Shown here in pieces: positions 16,294 through 24,730 of a DNA stretch of 32,382 nt; position 1 is the stretch's first letter; every line of letters starts with the position of its first letter. The DNA is taken from contig CAIZMD010000693.1 in the NCBI GenBank assembly GCA_903933995.1, forward strand, positions 1 through 32,382, in the 5' to 3' direction. A program made the translations under genes and the position numbers. This DNA comes from an uncultured Bacteroidota bacterium (GTDB taxonomy: Bacteria > Bacteroidota > Bacteroidia > Chitinophagales > Chitinophagaceae). The notes beneath the pieces were generated by a model that was given only the letters and a program-made list of their open reading frames with translations, did no database searches and had not been told where the DNA came from.

Positions 16294-17820
16294 TTAATTA
16301 TTAAATAAATAATCAGGGAATTTTGATTCTTTAGAGCCAAAAGGATTTCGTTTATTAGATTGCTTACCTTCATCTTTGTTCAAAGGCAAATACATACCTT
16401 TTGTTTGTTTTAGCAATTCAAATAAATTATTATTCATTTTTTTCACTATAGGTGAAAAGCTCAATTCATTAATAAGGTTTTTTGATTCAAATGGATCAGA
16501 AAGAATATCGTATAGCTCATCGGTATCCCAAATTCCCTGATAATGAATATACTTATATTGATTAGTCCGTAATGCATGCATGGTAGGTGTTTGAGGATAA
16601 TTCCTTTCCCAATAATATTCATATAATAATTCATTCCGCCAAGGGATAGAGATTCCACTGAGTTGCGGAAGGAAACTTTTTCCATCCATATGTGAAGGCG
16701 CTTTTAAGCCTGCAGCATTTAATAGCGTTGGTGCAATATCAATATTTGCTACAATATCCTTAATTAATGTACCTGGTTTGATAATATCTGGGCAATAAGC
16801 AAGCATTGGAACACGCATTGACTCTTCATAGGCGTTACGTTTATCAATTAATCCATGTTCTCCAAATAAGAATCCATTATCGCCCATATAAATAATTAAT
16901 GTAGACTCAAGTAAACCATTTTCTTTTAAATATTTCATAATACTGCCTACAGATTCATCTACCCCTTTTAACGTTCTTGCGTAGCGTTTATAGTATTCTT
17001 CAATATCTAAAGTAGTATGGTATGGAAAATCTATCCCATGCCATGAATTACGTTGATTTTGAACCCACATAGGTTGATTAGAGTGAGCGTCCGGTTCCAT
17101 AGTAATTGGCTTTTTAAAACTATCATTAGGATGATCATTTTTAAATCGGTCCGGTGGAATGAAATCGGCATGAACCCCTTTATGTGAGAGATATAACATA
17201 AAGGGCATTTTCTTATCAACTGATTTTAACCAATCAATTGCATAGTCAGTTAGTTCATCAGTTATATACCCTTTTTGTTTTGTTTTTACTCCATTAACGT
17301 TCAATCCATTTTCATCAGGCAAATAACTACCCTGACCAGGAAATGAAATCCATTGATTAAATCCACGTTGAGGATTTGCACTTTCTCCACCCATATGCCA
17401 CTTTCCTACAAATCCAGTTTTATAACCAACTTTCTGAAGATATTGAGCAAAAAACACTAATTGTTGGGAAACTGGTTTATTATTATCTATTACTTGATGT
17501 TTATGTGCATATAATCCAGTTAAAATAGAGGCTCTAGAGGGAGAACACAATGAAGTAGTAACAAATGCATTGGGTAAATAGGCTCCCTCTTTTGCTATTT
17601 TATCTAGATTTGGCGTTTCTATAAACGTTTGAGTATGTAAAAAACCAATTGCATCGTATCTATGATCATCAGTTAAAATAAAAATGATGTTTCTTTGTTT
17701 ACTATTTGTAATTCTTTCTACTACAATGGAAGCATTTTTTTGTTGAACAACTGCATTTTGGGATAATCCTATTACACTCTTAATTATAAGTAAAATAAAG
17801 TAAGCAGTTTGCTTTTTCAT
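16294..17820 (-). CDS. S1-family (formylglycine) sulfatase
   Basis: This 508-residue secreted sulfatase hydrolyses sulfate esters (or sulfamates) from glycans, most likely in the periplasm. A signal peptide (about 1-20) is followed by the alkaline-phosphatase-like fold. Visible features are the metal-binding ILTDDHRYD (D51, D52), the maturation signature CSPSR (92-96, C92 to become formylglycine) within SLCSPSRASILTG, GFVGKWHMGG (K140, H142), SHKGVH near 212-217 and MGDNGFLFGEHG (D314, N315). All key residues are present. Activity needs a separate maturase (anSME or FGE type), which is not in the window. The overall pattern is that of glycan-specific S1 sulfatases; the subfamily and sulfate position cannot be assigned by eye. 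It lies 48 nt after the lipoprotein lyase gene. Confidence 0.93.
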   Translation of the reverse strand: MKKQTAYFILLIIKSVIGLSQNAVVQQKNASIVVERITNSKQRNIIFILTDDHRYDAIGFLHTQTFIETPNLDKIAKEGAYLPNAFVTTSLCSPSRASILTGLYAHKHQVIDNNKPVSQQLVFFAQYLQKVGYKTGFVGKWHMGGESANPQRGFNQWISFPGQGSYLPDENGLNVNGVKTKQKGYITDELTDYAIDWLKSVDKKMPFMLYLSHKGVHADFIPPDRFKNDHPNDSFKKPITMEPDAHSNQPMWVQNQRNSWHGIDFPYHTTLDIEEYYKRYARTLKGVDESVGSIMKYLKENGLLESTLIIYMGDNGFLFGEHGLIDKRNAYEESMRVPMLAYCPDIIKPGTLIKDIVANIDIAPTLLNAAGLKAPSHMDGKSFLPQLSGISIPWRNELLYEYYWERNYPQTPTMHALRTNQYKYIHYQGIWDTDELYDILSDPFESKNLINELSFSPIVKKMNNNLFELLKQTKGMYLPLNKDEGKQSNKRNPFGSKESKFPDYLFNN

Positions 17821-17868
17821 AATGCTTTATATATTCAATAGTGTAAAAAAATATCCAATAATATATAC

Positions 17869-19971
17869 CTAATTACTTGTTGTCCAAGACTGCAATCCAA
17901 TTAATGGTTGAACTACTGTTGAAGTTGATTTAACAAAATCTACTCTCACTGTTACTGGGGTTGAAGCAGCCAAGCCTGTTAGTTTTATTTGCAACTTTCC
18001 ATACCATTGATTAATAGAGTTCTTTCCTGCCATTATACCTGAAAATATTCCAGCCGTTTCTGTTAAATAATTAATTTGAGAAGTAGACCGATCTATTTTT
18101 TGAAAAACTGCAGTAGAGGGGGATTGAATAATGGCAAAAAATGTTTTTCCATTTTTTGACATAGTTGCGGTTTTCCCATTGGCACTAATGATAAGACCGT
18201 CAGTTGCTGGGCTATGCATTAACCAATAAACTGTTGAATTATTAATAGAAGGATTGAATTCATCCTGCACTGTAATTACGCCAGTAGTTCTATTTAACTT
18301 AATACCTCTTTTATATGAAGAAACATCTTTGCTATAGCATGTTTGTAGATCTGCAACATAAAAACCGCCAACGCCATCATTTGCTTTTGACAACATTGTT
18401 GCATTACCCAGAGGATTTTGTTCTGGTCTAGCATCGGGGTTAAATACAAGACAATTCTTCCCTTCTGTTCTAACTCGATAATAATAATATCTTCCACTAC
18501 TAGTAGCTAAATTGGTTGGCGAAGCAGTATATAAAGGTGCTGTAGTGTTAAAATAATCCGAAGGATATGGTGACTCTAAACCTAAATTTCCTTGTGCCCA
18601 GGTTTCTCCGATACCTTGAACAAAAAAACTACCAGCGTCTAAATGACCATGACTGGCATTATTATCGCCACCATGCATACCAACATACAAGGCATTATCA
18701 TTATTTGTATTTTCCTGTAAATACATATATTCAATCCCTTTCAAATATCCTTCTAATGGAAGATTAGTTGTACTTCCTTGTGAAACCAGTGATTTATCAT
18801 AGAATAGCAAGTCAGTCCAACCATTCATCTTTTCTGCATCTAGCGCATTTACAGATAAACAAGCATCGTAATGAGCTTTTGCCAAAGCGGCATTTTTGAA
18901 GTATTTAGAAAACCAGAAATAGGATAAAAATTTATTGGTTTTTCCAACATATAAATAATCATCTCCTATTGTGGCTGTTCCAACTGGTCCAGACATATAA
19001 TAAGGAAACCATCCAGTTTTTGCAAACCCCGCAATTTCGGCTAACCCGTAAGTTGTACTTAAACATCTTTTTAAACTTTCAAAAGCTAAAAAGGTGTTCG
19101 TCAAACCGTAACTCCAATAAGACATTCCTTCCTCACTTGCGCCATCAGGTTCTAAAGACTGCATGTATTTATTGATTCCATTGGCAGATTGAGCAATAAT
19201 GTTTGCATTAAATGTTGAATCAAATTCATATCCGGCAAGTGCTCCTATAATCATACCACCATGGCAGATTCCGTTCCAATTATCATTGGATAAATACCAT
19301 TTCCAAACTCCGGTATTGGTTTCAATTTGTGTTTTGCCGGGTTGCAAAACAAAATTTTTAATGCCAGTATACAACCTAAGCCTTTGAGTTGCAGTTAGGT
19401 AGTCGTATAACCCATCCAAAGCTATACCAGCTCCTTTTGCAGCAATTCCTGCATCCAAAAAATGTCTATTTGCTCCCCAATCAGGCCAAGAACACATAGC
19501 ATCTAATTGCTGCCAACAGCGTGCTGCATATCTACTATCCTTTGTAAACTGATAGGCAAGTACCAAGTATGGAAGTTGATCATTAGAAAAAGTATGAATA
19601 TTGCTGATTCTTAATCCTGCTGCGTCTAATCCATAAGTTAAAATGGGAGATGACAATAATGCATTGGCTTTAGCAATAATATTGTCATAAGTAGCTTTAG
19701 CAAAAGGATCAGACTGAACCAATATTTTAATTTGATCAATGTCTGCAGTAGAAAACAGTAGTCTGGGGTGAATGTCTTTCATCTTCATTCCAGTAAAGCA
19801 TTCAGAAATTGTAGCTGGGCTTACAGGAATTTTTGCAGAACTACTAAAAACCCCTCCTCCATTTGAAGGTGGGGGTGTGATAGTTGAATTAGTTGCAGGT
19901 GAAGAGTCCTTCTTATTACATGCTATTATAACTAAAGAGGATACTATAAAAACATATAAAATATTTTTCAT
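17869..19971 (-). CDS. Heparinase II/III-family polysaccharide lyase, lipoprotein
   Basis: This 700-residue predicted lyase is anchored by a lipobox (SSLVIIAC, Cys18) and followed by a Ser/Pro/Gly-rich tether (about 20-45). This suggests outer-membrane attachment, possibly facing outward. The catalytic toroid contains IHPRLLFS, PDWGANRHFLDAG (163-174), NDNWNGICHGG (229-239) and EPDGASEEGMSYWSYG (274-289). The C-terminal sandwich has MHGGDNNASHGHLDAGSF (432-449). Candidate catalytic and metal residues are Y285, H433, H441 and H443. Where the second lyase has NHNW, this one has NDNW. It starts only 10 nt after the second SusD and so is likely co-expressed with the surface glycan-binding machinery. 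A role in first cleavage of the polymer is inferred from the anchor. Confidence 0.87.
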   Translation of the reverse strand: MKNILYVFIVSSLVIIACNKKDSSPATNSTITPPPSNGGGVFSSSAKIPVSPATISECFTGMKMKDIHPRLLFSTADIDQIKILVQSDPFAKATYDNIIAKANALLSSPILTYGLDAAGLRISNIHTFSNDQLPYLVLAYQFTKDSRYAARCWQQLDAMCSWPDWGANRHFLDAGIAAKGAGIALDGLYDYLTATQRLRLYTGIKNFVLQPGKTQIETNTGVWKWYLSNDNWNGICHGGMIIGALAGYEFDSTFNANIIAQSANGINKYMQSLEPDGASEEGMSYWSYGLTNTFLAFESLKRCLSTTYGLAEIAGFAKTGWFPYYMSGPVGTATIGDDYLYVGKTNKFLSYFWFSKYFKNAALAKAHYDACLSVNALDAEKMNGWTDLLFYDKSLVSQGSTTNLPLEGYLKGIEYMYLQENTNNDNALYVGMHGGDNNASHGHLDAGSFFVQGIGETWAQGNLGLESPYPSDYFNTTAPLYTASPTNLATSSGRYYYYRVRTEGKNCLVFNPDARPEQNPLGNATMLSKANDGVGGFYVADLQTCYSKDVSSYKRGIKLNRTTGVITVQDEFNPSINNSTVYWLMHSPATDGLIISANGKTATMSKNGKTFFAIIQSPSTAVFQKIDRSTSQINYLTETAGIFSGIMAGKNSINQWYGKLQIKLTGLAASTPVTVRVDFVKSTSTVVQPLIGLQSWTTSN

Positions 19972-19981
19972 GTTAGAAATT

Positions 19982-21781
19982 TTACCAACCAGGATTTTGA
20001 GTAATCAATCCATTACTTTTAGAAATCTCTGTAAAAGGGATAGGATACAAATACATTTTAGTAGTAAATACCCTTGGTTCCACTGTAAATCTTTGATAAG
20101 AAAAAGTTGATACTCCTGTTGATGTAACTCTCATGCCAGCGAGCGGAATTGATTCAGTCTGTTCTGCAATTTTCCATCTGCGAACATCAAAAAAACGATG
20201 CTCTTCAAATGCAAGTTCTACCCTTCTTTCATTTCTTATTCTATCTCTTAACTGAGCTTGAGATATTCCAGCAACAATAGCTGGCAAACCTGCTCTAGCC
20301 CTCACTAAATTAATAGCCTCTCGAGCAGATCTAACTGCAACTGAAGTACCTAAAACAGGTTTTGTTTCAGGTCCGAATGCTTCATTTGCCGCCTCAGCGT
20401 AATTTAAAAGTACTTCTGCAAAACGCATTAAAATCCATGCTTTTGCTCTTGTACCTCCCAAAGAAAGATTATAATTTTCAACACAAAACTTTCTTAAATA
20501 GTATCCTGTTGTAGTAGCTCCGTCTTTTGCACCAATTGCATCCGCCCCACCAGTAAAAGATTGAACAGTTCTAACTGTATTATCGGTATTTAATCCCATA
20601 GTCGACCCATTCAACACTACAATCCAACCTAAGCGTTGATCTCTGTATGCATATGGATTATTAGGATCATAACCTGACGCTGGATCGGAAATGGGCAATC
20701 CATTGGTACGCATTTCAAAAGCATCTAATAAATTTTGTGAAGGACAAGTAGCCCCTTCGCCACCATTTACCATTCCAACTGGATAATTAGCTCTTTCGAA
20801 TGTATTTGAATTAAGTTGAAATGGTCTTGTAAGAATGATACCTGAATTTATCCCTTTTCTTGGAGTCAAATTATTGGTGGTATTCTGTGCCATGAAAAGA
20901 TCTTTATATGCTGCATTCAAAAAGTTTACATGGGCACAATTGGGATCTGTAAAAATTTGCTGTGCTGCTTCAGCTGCTTTTTGCCAAAGTGCTATGTTAC
21001 CACTGGCATTATTTAAAGGACTCGCAGCATACAATAATGCTCGTAATTTTAAAGCAACTGCTGCTGGCTTTTCTATTCTTCCCAATCTATTATTATCTGA
21101 TCCAGCATCTCCTCTTCCAATAGTTTGACCTGCAGGGATTCCGTAATTGATATAATGATTGGTCAAGTCTAAATAAGAAGAATCACATTGTTCAACAATA
21201 TAATCAACGCACTGCTGGAATGAAGATCTTGAAACTCCAAACGCTTCATTTTCGTTAATGACATTTTTTATAATAGGTACACCCCCATATCGCTTTATCA
21301 ACTCCATATAGTAATACGCGCGTAAAAATCTAACTTCTGCTCTTAGTTTTATAAAATCGTCTACATCTAACACATAATTAGCCTTATTATTGATGGTGTC
21401 AACAACTAACAATTTTCTAAAATCTACTGTTTTTTCTAAAAACAAATTAGCGTGGCGTATGCCTCTATAATAAGTTGCCCATACATCATCCGGATTAGTA
21501 AATGGGTCCCAGGCTCCGGCATTAAAACGTTGTAAATTATTAAAGCGAGCATAATCTGCTTCATCTGATCCAGCAGCCAACAAGGCGTTTCCACCAAATC
21601 TATTCATTTGAGGTAGATAATCATATACACCCATTCCTAATGCTTTCAGGTTAGTAGGGCCAGAATTCAGGAATAGATCCTCACTAAAATTTTGTTGTAT
21701 TTGTGTATCTAAAAGATTCTTCTTACAAGCTGTAGAAAGCAAACTTGTAATTGCAATAATCAGGAGAATATTTTTTCTCAT
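19982..21781 (-). CDS. SusD-like glycan-binding lipoprotein (second pair)
   Basis: This 599-residue RagB/SusD-family outer-membrane lipoprotein forms the lid of the neighbouring SusC-like transporter and captures oligosaccharides. The lipobox is SLLSTAC (Cys19), followed by KKNLLDTQ. The N-terminal TPR-like part holds DVWATYYRGIRHANLFLE and RAEVRFLRAYYYMELIKRYG. The C-terminal region has LLNYAEAANEAF, INLVRARAGLP, ERRVELAFEEHRFFDVRRWK and the usual ending NPGW. The length is normal. It lies 38 nt after its SusC partner, with a shared AAACGATT element 18 nt before its ATG. The glycan specificity is not readable from sequence. Confidence 0.96.
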   Translation of the reverse strand: MRKNILLIIAITSLLSTACKKNLLDTQIQQNFSEDLFLNSGPTNLKALGMGVYDYLPQMNRFGGNALLAAGSDEADYARFNNLQRFNAGAWDPFTNPDDVWATYYRGIRHANLFLEKTVDFRKLLVVDTINNKANYVLDVDDFIKLRAEVRFLRAYYYMELIKRYGGVPIIKNVINENEAFGVSRSSFQQCVDYIVEQCDSSYLDLTNHYINYGIPAGQTIGRGDAGSDNNRLGRIEKPAAVALKLRALLYAASPLNNASGNIALWQKAAEAAQQIFTDPNCAHVNFLNAAYKDLFMAQNTTNNLTPRKGINSGIILTRPFQLNSNTFERANYPVGMVNGGEGATCPSQNLLDAFEMRTNGLPISDPASGYDPNNPYAYRDQRLGWIVVLNGSTMGLNTDNTVRTVQSFTGGADAIGAKDGATTTGYYLRKFCVENYNLSLGGTRAKAWILMRFAEVLLNYAEAANEAFGPETKPVLGTSVAVRSAREAINLVRARAGLPAIVAGISQAQLRDRIRNERRVELAFEEHRFFDVRRWKIAEQTESIPLAGMRVTSTGVSTFSYQRFTVEPRVFTTKMYLYPIPFTEISKSNGLITQNPGW

Positions 21782-21799
21782 AACATTAATTGTTATAAT

Positions 21800-21807
21800 A
21801 ATCGTTT
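21800..21807 (-). promoter_or_regulatory. AAACGATT element before the second susD
   Basis: AAACGATT on the minus strand, 18 nt upstream of the ATG at 21781. The same 8-mer occurs at the two preceding junctions of the SusC/SusD block. The function is unknown; a translation or processing signal, or a duplication relic, are the obvious options. Confidence 0.4.
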
Positions 21808-21819
21808 AATAAAATATAA

Positions 21820-24687
21820 TTATAATTTAAGTGTGAATCCGAAATTGAAACTTTTCATTGGAGGATGTACAAAAGTGTTCATGATCTCAGGATCTACATT
21901 TATTTCATTAATATCATCTATAGTAAATAAATTATTGCCACTAAAGAAGAGTCGAACTGCATTCATTCCAGCTTTACTAGTAATCTTTTCCGGAATAGTA
22001 TAACCGATTTCTAAATTTTGAATTCGAACAAAGGAACCATTCCTTTGCCATAAAGTAGAAGCGCGATAATTATTATCATTTTGTATAGTAGTTAAGCGAG
22101 GGAATTTAGCATTATCACCCCTTGCAGGCGTCCAATAATTGTCTCTTACCCAAGGAGTAGGTTTTACACCTCCATTCAAAAATGGAATGATCATATTATT
22201 ATCCAATAAAGAAACAGTTCGCTTAGCTGCACCTTGAACAGTTACATTGAAATCAAACCCTTTATAATCTCCTCCCATATTAAAACCATAAAATATTTGG
22301 GGGAGAGCAGTATATCCAAAAGCTTTTCTATCACGATTATCAATCACACCATCACCATTCTGGTCTTTGTATTTAATGTCACCAGGTACAACAGTTCCAA
22401 ATAGTTGGGTAGGGCTTGCACTGATATCTGCTTTGTCTTTAAAAAATCCAAGAAATTCCAATACGAAGGGTTGATTAATTGGATTTCCTTTTGCAGCTAA
22501 ATATGGATCTGATGGAGTAGGTTCTGCAATATCAACTATTTGATTTTTAGTAAATGAAATATTACCGCCTGCATAAAAATTAAAAGCTCCAAATTTCTCT
22601 TTATACATTACTTCAATCTCAGCTCCAGTAGTTTTTGTTTTTCCTTTGTTTACACTGTTAAATGAAGCTCCCATAAGAGAAGGAGTATAGCTACTTGGGT
22701 TAAGGAAAATATCACTTCTATTTTCTTTAAAATAATCTACTGAAATTGATAAACTCTTGAAAATAACTGCTTCAAAACCAATATTAAATCTGGTAGCTTT
22801 TTCCCAAGTTACATTAGGGTTTGCTAAAGCACTTTGGTTAAACATTGGTGCATTTACACCTAAAGCATTACCAATTAAATAATTGCCAGTACCATTATAA
22901 TATTGATTGTAGATGAATCTTCCAGCATTTCCTGTATTGTCATTACCCAACAAACCAGCAGACGCTCTTAATTTAAGAAAATTAATAACATGCTGATTAG
23001 ACATAAACTTTTCATTACTCATTACCCAACCGGCAGATAATGCAGGGAAAACACCAAAACGATTGCCTTTTGGAAAATTTTCAGATCCACCATATGAAAC
23101 GTTTAAATCGGCAAAATAGCGTTGATTATAATTATAACCTACCCTACCCATAAAACGTTGCTTTGCATAGGGCATATCAGAACCATCACCATTGTATTTT
23201 TCTTGAAAATAAGTTAGTGATGAATAAATGCTATGCTTCCCAATTTTCTTTTCGTATTCTGCTCCACCTAATAAACTTGTTCTATTAAACTGATTACCAT
23301 TGCCCTGAGTTATAGTAAAGTTGTTATCCACCGTTCCTCGTGTAAAAATGTCGTACGGAATTATTCCAGGAGTAGTAACAAGGTCTAAACGCGGCACCAC
23401 TTCATCATAATATAAGGGTCGGGTTTTGTTATAGGTATCAAAGAAAAAATTGCTAAAGTTTAATTGCCAGAAAAATTTGAGGCCTTTTGTAATAAAGTCC
23501 ATATTGCCAATCAACTTAACATTAGCATCAATTGTTCTATCATTAATTGATTGAAATCCACGCTGCAAAATTGAAGCAGTAGGATTATCGGCGTAACCTT
23601 GTGCACCACCCCATTTTCCATTCTCTGTTTTAACGGCATATGGAGTAAATAATGTCATTGATCTCCATAAAGTATTTTCAGGCGTGTTAGGAAAATACTT
23701 ATCCATCATAGTTGCGCGAAGATTTGCCTGAGCGCTTAAAAAAGAGGTGATATTTACATTAAAGTTTGCACGTAAATTATATCTTTTAAGATTGTAATTG
23801 GAATTACTTGTTCTGTCATTATCAGTTCCCGCATATAACCCTTTATAATCGGCATAACCCATTGCCAAAAAATACTTTACATCCTTTTTACCACCGTTAA
23901 ATGATAAGGTATAATCTTGACTTAGTGCATTTGGACGAACTACTTGATCATACCAATTAACATCTGGGTATAAATAAGGAAATTGTTGATTTTTGAAGAA
24001 ATTGACAATTGAATCATTTCTAAAATAACCATCACGAATGGATCTTCCATCATTCACAATGCCAACATTGAATAATTCAGCATAGTCCCCGTTATTTACT
24101 ACTTCAGGAAGATATCTTGCAGAATGAATTCCAAAACGTGAACTAAAATTAATATTTGTTTTTTTTGATTCTGCACCTCTTTTAGTTGTGATTACTACAG
24201 CGCCATTTGCAGCATCCATTCCAAATTGTGCCAAAGCTGCTGCATCTTTTAATACAGTTACACTTTCAATTTCTTCAGGAAGTATTGTGAACCAATTAGA
24301 TTCAAACCCATCTACAAGTACCAATACACTATTATCTTGAAAGGTTTGTCTTCCTCTTACAAACAATGAAGGGTAATCTGTATTACCAGGTGACCCTCCA
24401 GATTGCTGAACATACAGACCACTTAATTGTCCAAATAAAGTATTACTTAAAAATGGTGTATTTATCCGTTTTAATGTTTCTCCGTTTACAGAAGAAACAG
24501 AACTTGTAATATATTTCCTTTGAACACGGTTAGCAAAGGGCACTTGAATAGTTTGATCTATAAAACTATTTTTTGAATTATTCCCATTCACTATTAGGGT
24601 ATCATTCTGTACCTGAGCTATGCTTTGTGCATCAACAGTATTTAATAATAGCGTAGAAAATAAAGGAATAAACAAAAAACGTTGCAT
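21820..24687 (-). CDS. SusC-like TonB-dependent transporter without N-terminal CTD/STN domains
   Basis: This outer-membrane beta-barrel transporter imports oligosaccharides with its SusD partner. From the Met at 24687 (MQRFLFIPLFSTLLLNTVDA) it has about 955 residues; the frame also permits a start at 24705. After the signal peptide there is only a short linker (about 50 residues) before the plug domain (ITSSVSSVNGETLKRIN, LSGLYVQQSGGSPG, LFVRGRQTF, VLVDGFESNW, ESVTVLKDAAALAQFG, NGAVVITTKRG). The carboxypeptidase-regulatory-like domain found in typical SusC proteins is missing. So is a recognisable TonB box of the VVVVGYG type; the aligned segment reads QVPFANRVQRK. The barrel continues to the end (MKSFNFGFTLKL). 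Probably functional, but of a shortened type. Confidence 0.92.
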   Translation of the reverse strand: MQRFLFIPLFSTLLLNTVDAQSIAQVQNDTLIVNGNNSKNSFIDQTIQVPFANRVQRKYITSSVSSVNGETLKRINTPFLSNTLFGQLSGLYVQQSGGSPGNTDYPSLFVRGRQTFQDNSVLVLVDGFESNWFTILPEEIESVTVLKDAAALAQFGMDAANGAVVITTKRGAESKKTNINFSSRFGIHSARYLPEVVNNGDYAELFNVGIVNDGRSIRDGYFRNDSIVNFFKNQQFPYLYPDVNWYDQVVRPNALSQDYTLSFNGGKKDVKYFLAMGYADYKGLYAGTDNDRTSNSNYNLKRYNLRANFNVNITSFLSAQANLRATMMDKYFPNTPENTLWRSMTLFTPYAVKTENGKWGGAQGYADNPTASILQRGFQSINDRTIDANVKLIGNMDFITKGLKFFWQLNFSNFFFDTYNKTRPLYYDEVVPRLDLVTTPGIIPYDIFTRGTVDNNFTITQGNGNQFNRTSLLGGAEYEKKIGKHSIYSSLTYFQEKYNGDGSDMPYAKQRFMGRVGYNYNQRYFADLNVSYGGSENFPKGNRFGVFPALSAGWVMSNEKFMSNQHVINFLKLRASAGLLGNDNTGNAGRFIYNQYYNGTGNYLIGNALGVNAPMFNQSALANPNVTWEKATRFNIGFEAVIFKSLSISVDYFKENRSDIFLNPSSYTPSLMGASFNSVNKGKTKTTGAEIEVMYKEKFGAFNFYAGGNISFTKNQIVDIAEPTPSDPYLAAKGNPINQPFVLEFLGFFKDKADISASPTQLFGTVVPGDIKYKDQNGDGVIDNRDRKAFGYTALPQIFYGFNMGGDYKGFDFNVTVQGAAKRTVSLLDNNMIIPFLNGGVKPTPWVRDNYWTPARGDNAKFPRLTTIQNDNNYRASTLWQRNGSFVRIQNLEIGYTIPEKITSKAGMNAVRLFFSGNNLFTIDDINEINVDPEIMNTFVHPPMKSFNFGFTLKL

Positions 24688-24709
24688 ATTGTAATAAAAA
24701 GCCATAAAG

Positions 24710-24717
24710 AATCGTTT
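24710..24717 (-). promoter_or_regulatory. AAACGATT element before the second susC
   Basis: AAACGATT within ATAAAACGATTC on the minus strand, 22 nt before the preferred ATG at 24687 (4 nt before the alternative at 24705). It matches the elements at 21800 and 26695. Confidence 0.4.
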
Positions 24718-24730
24718 TATTAATTAATTT

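Noticed and set aside
16293-16373. Upstream 27-residue extension of the aspartate-rich protein
   Set aside because: It would overlap the sulfatase end and precede the clear signal peptide. The ATG one base after the sulfatase stop is the better start.
16461-17219. Short alternative-frame minus-strand open frames in the sulfatase gene
   Set aside because: They lie in another frame of a gene with all catalytic motifs intact, so there is no evidence for overlap coding or a frameshift.
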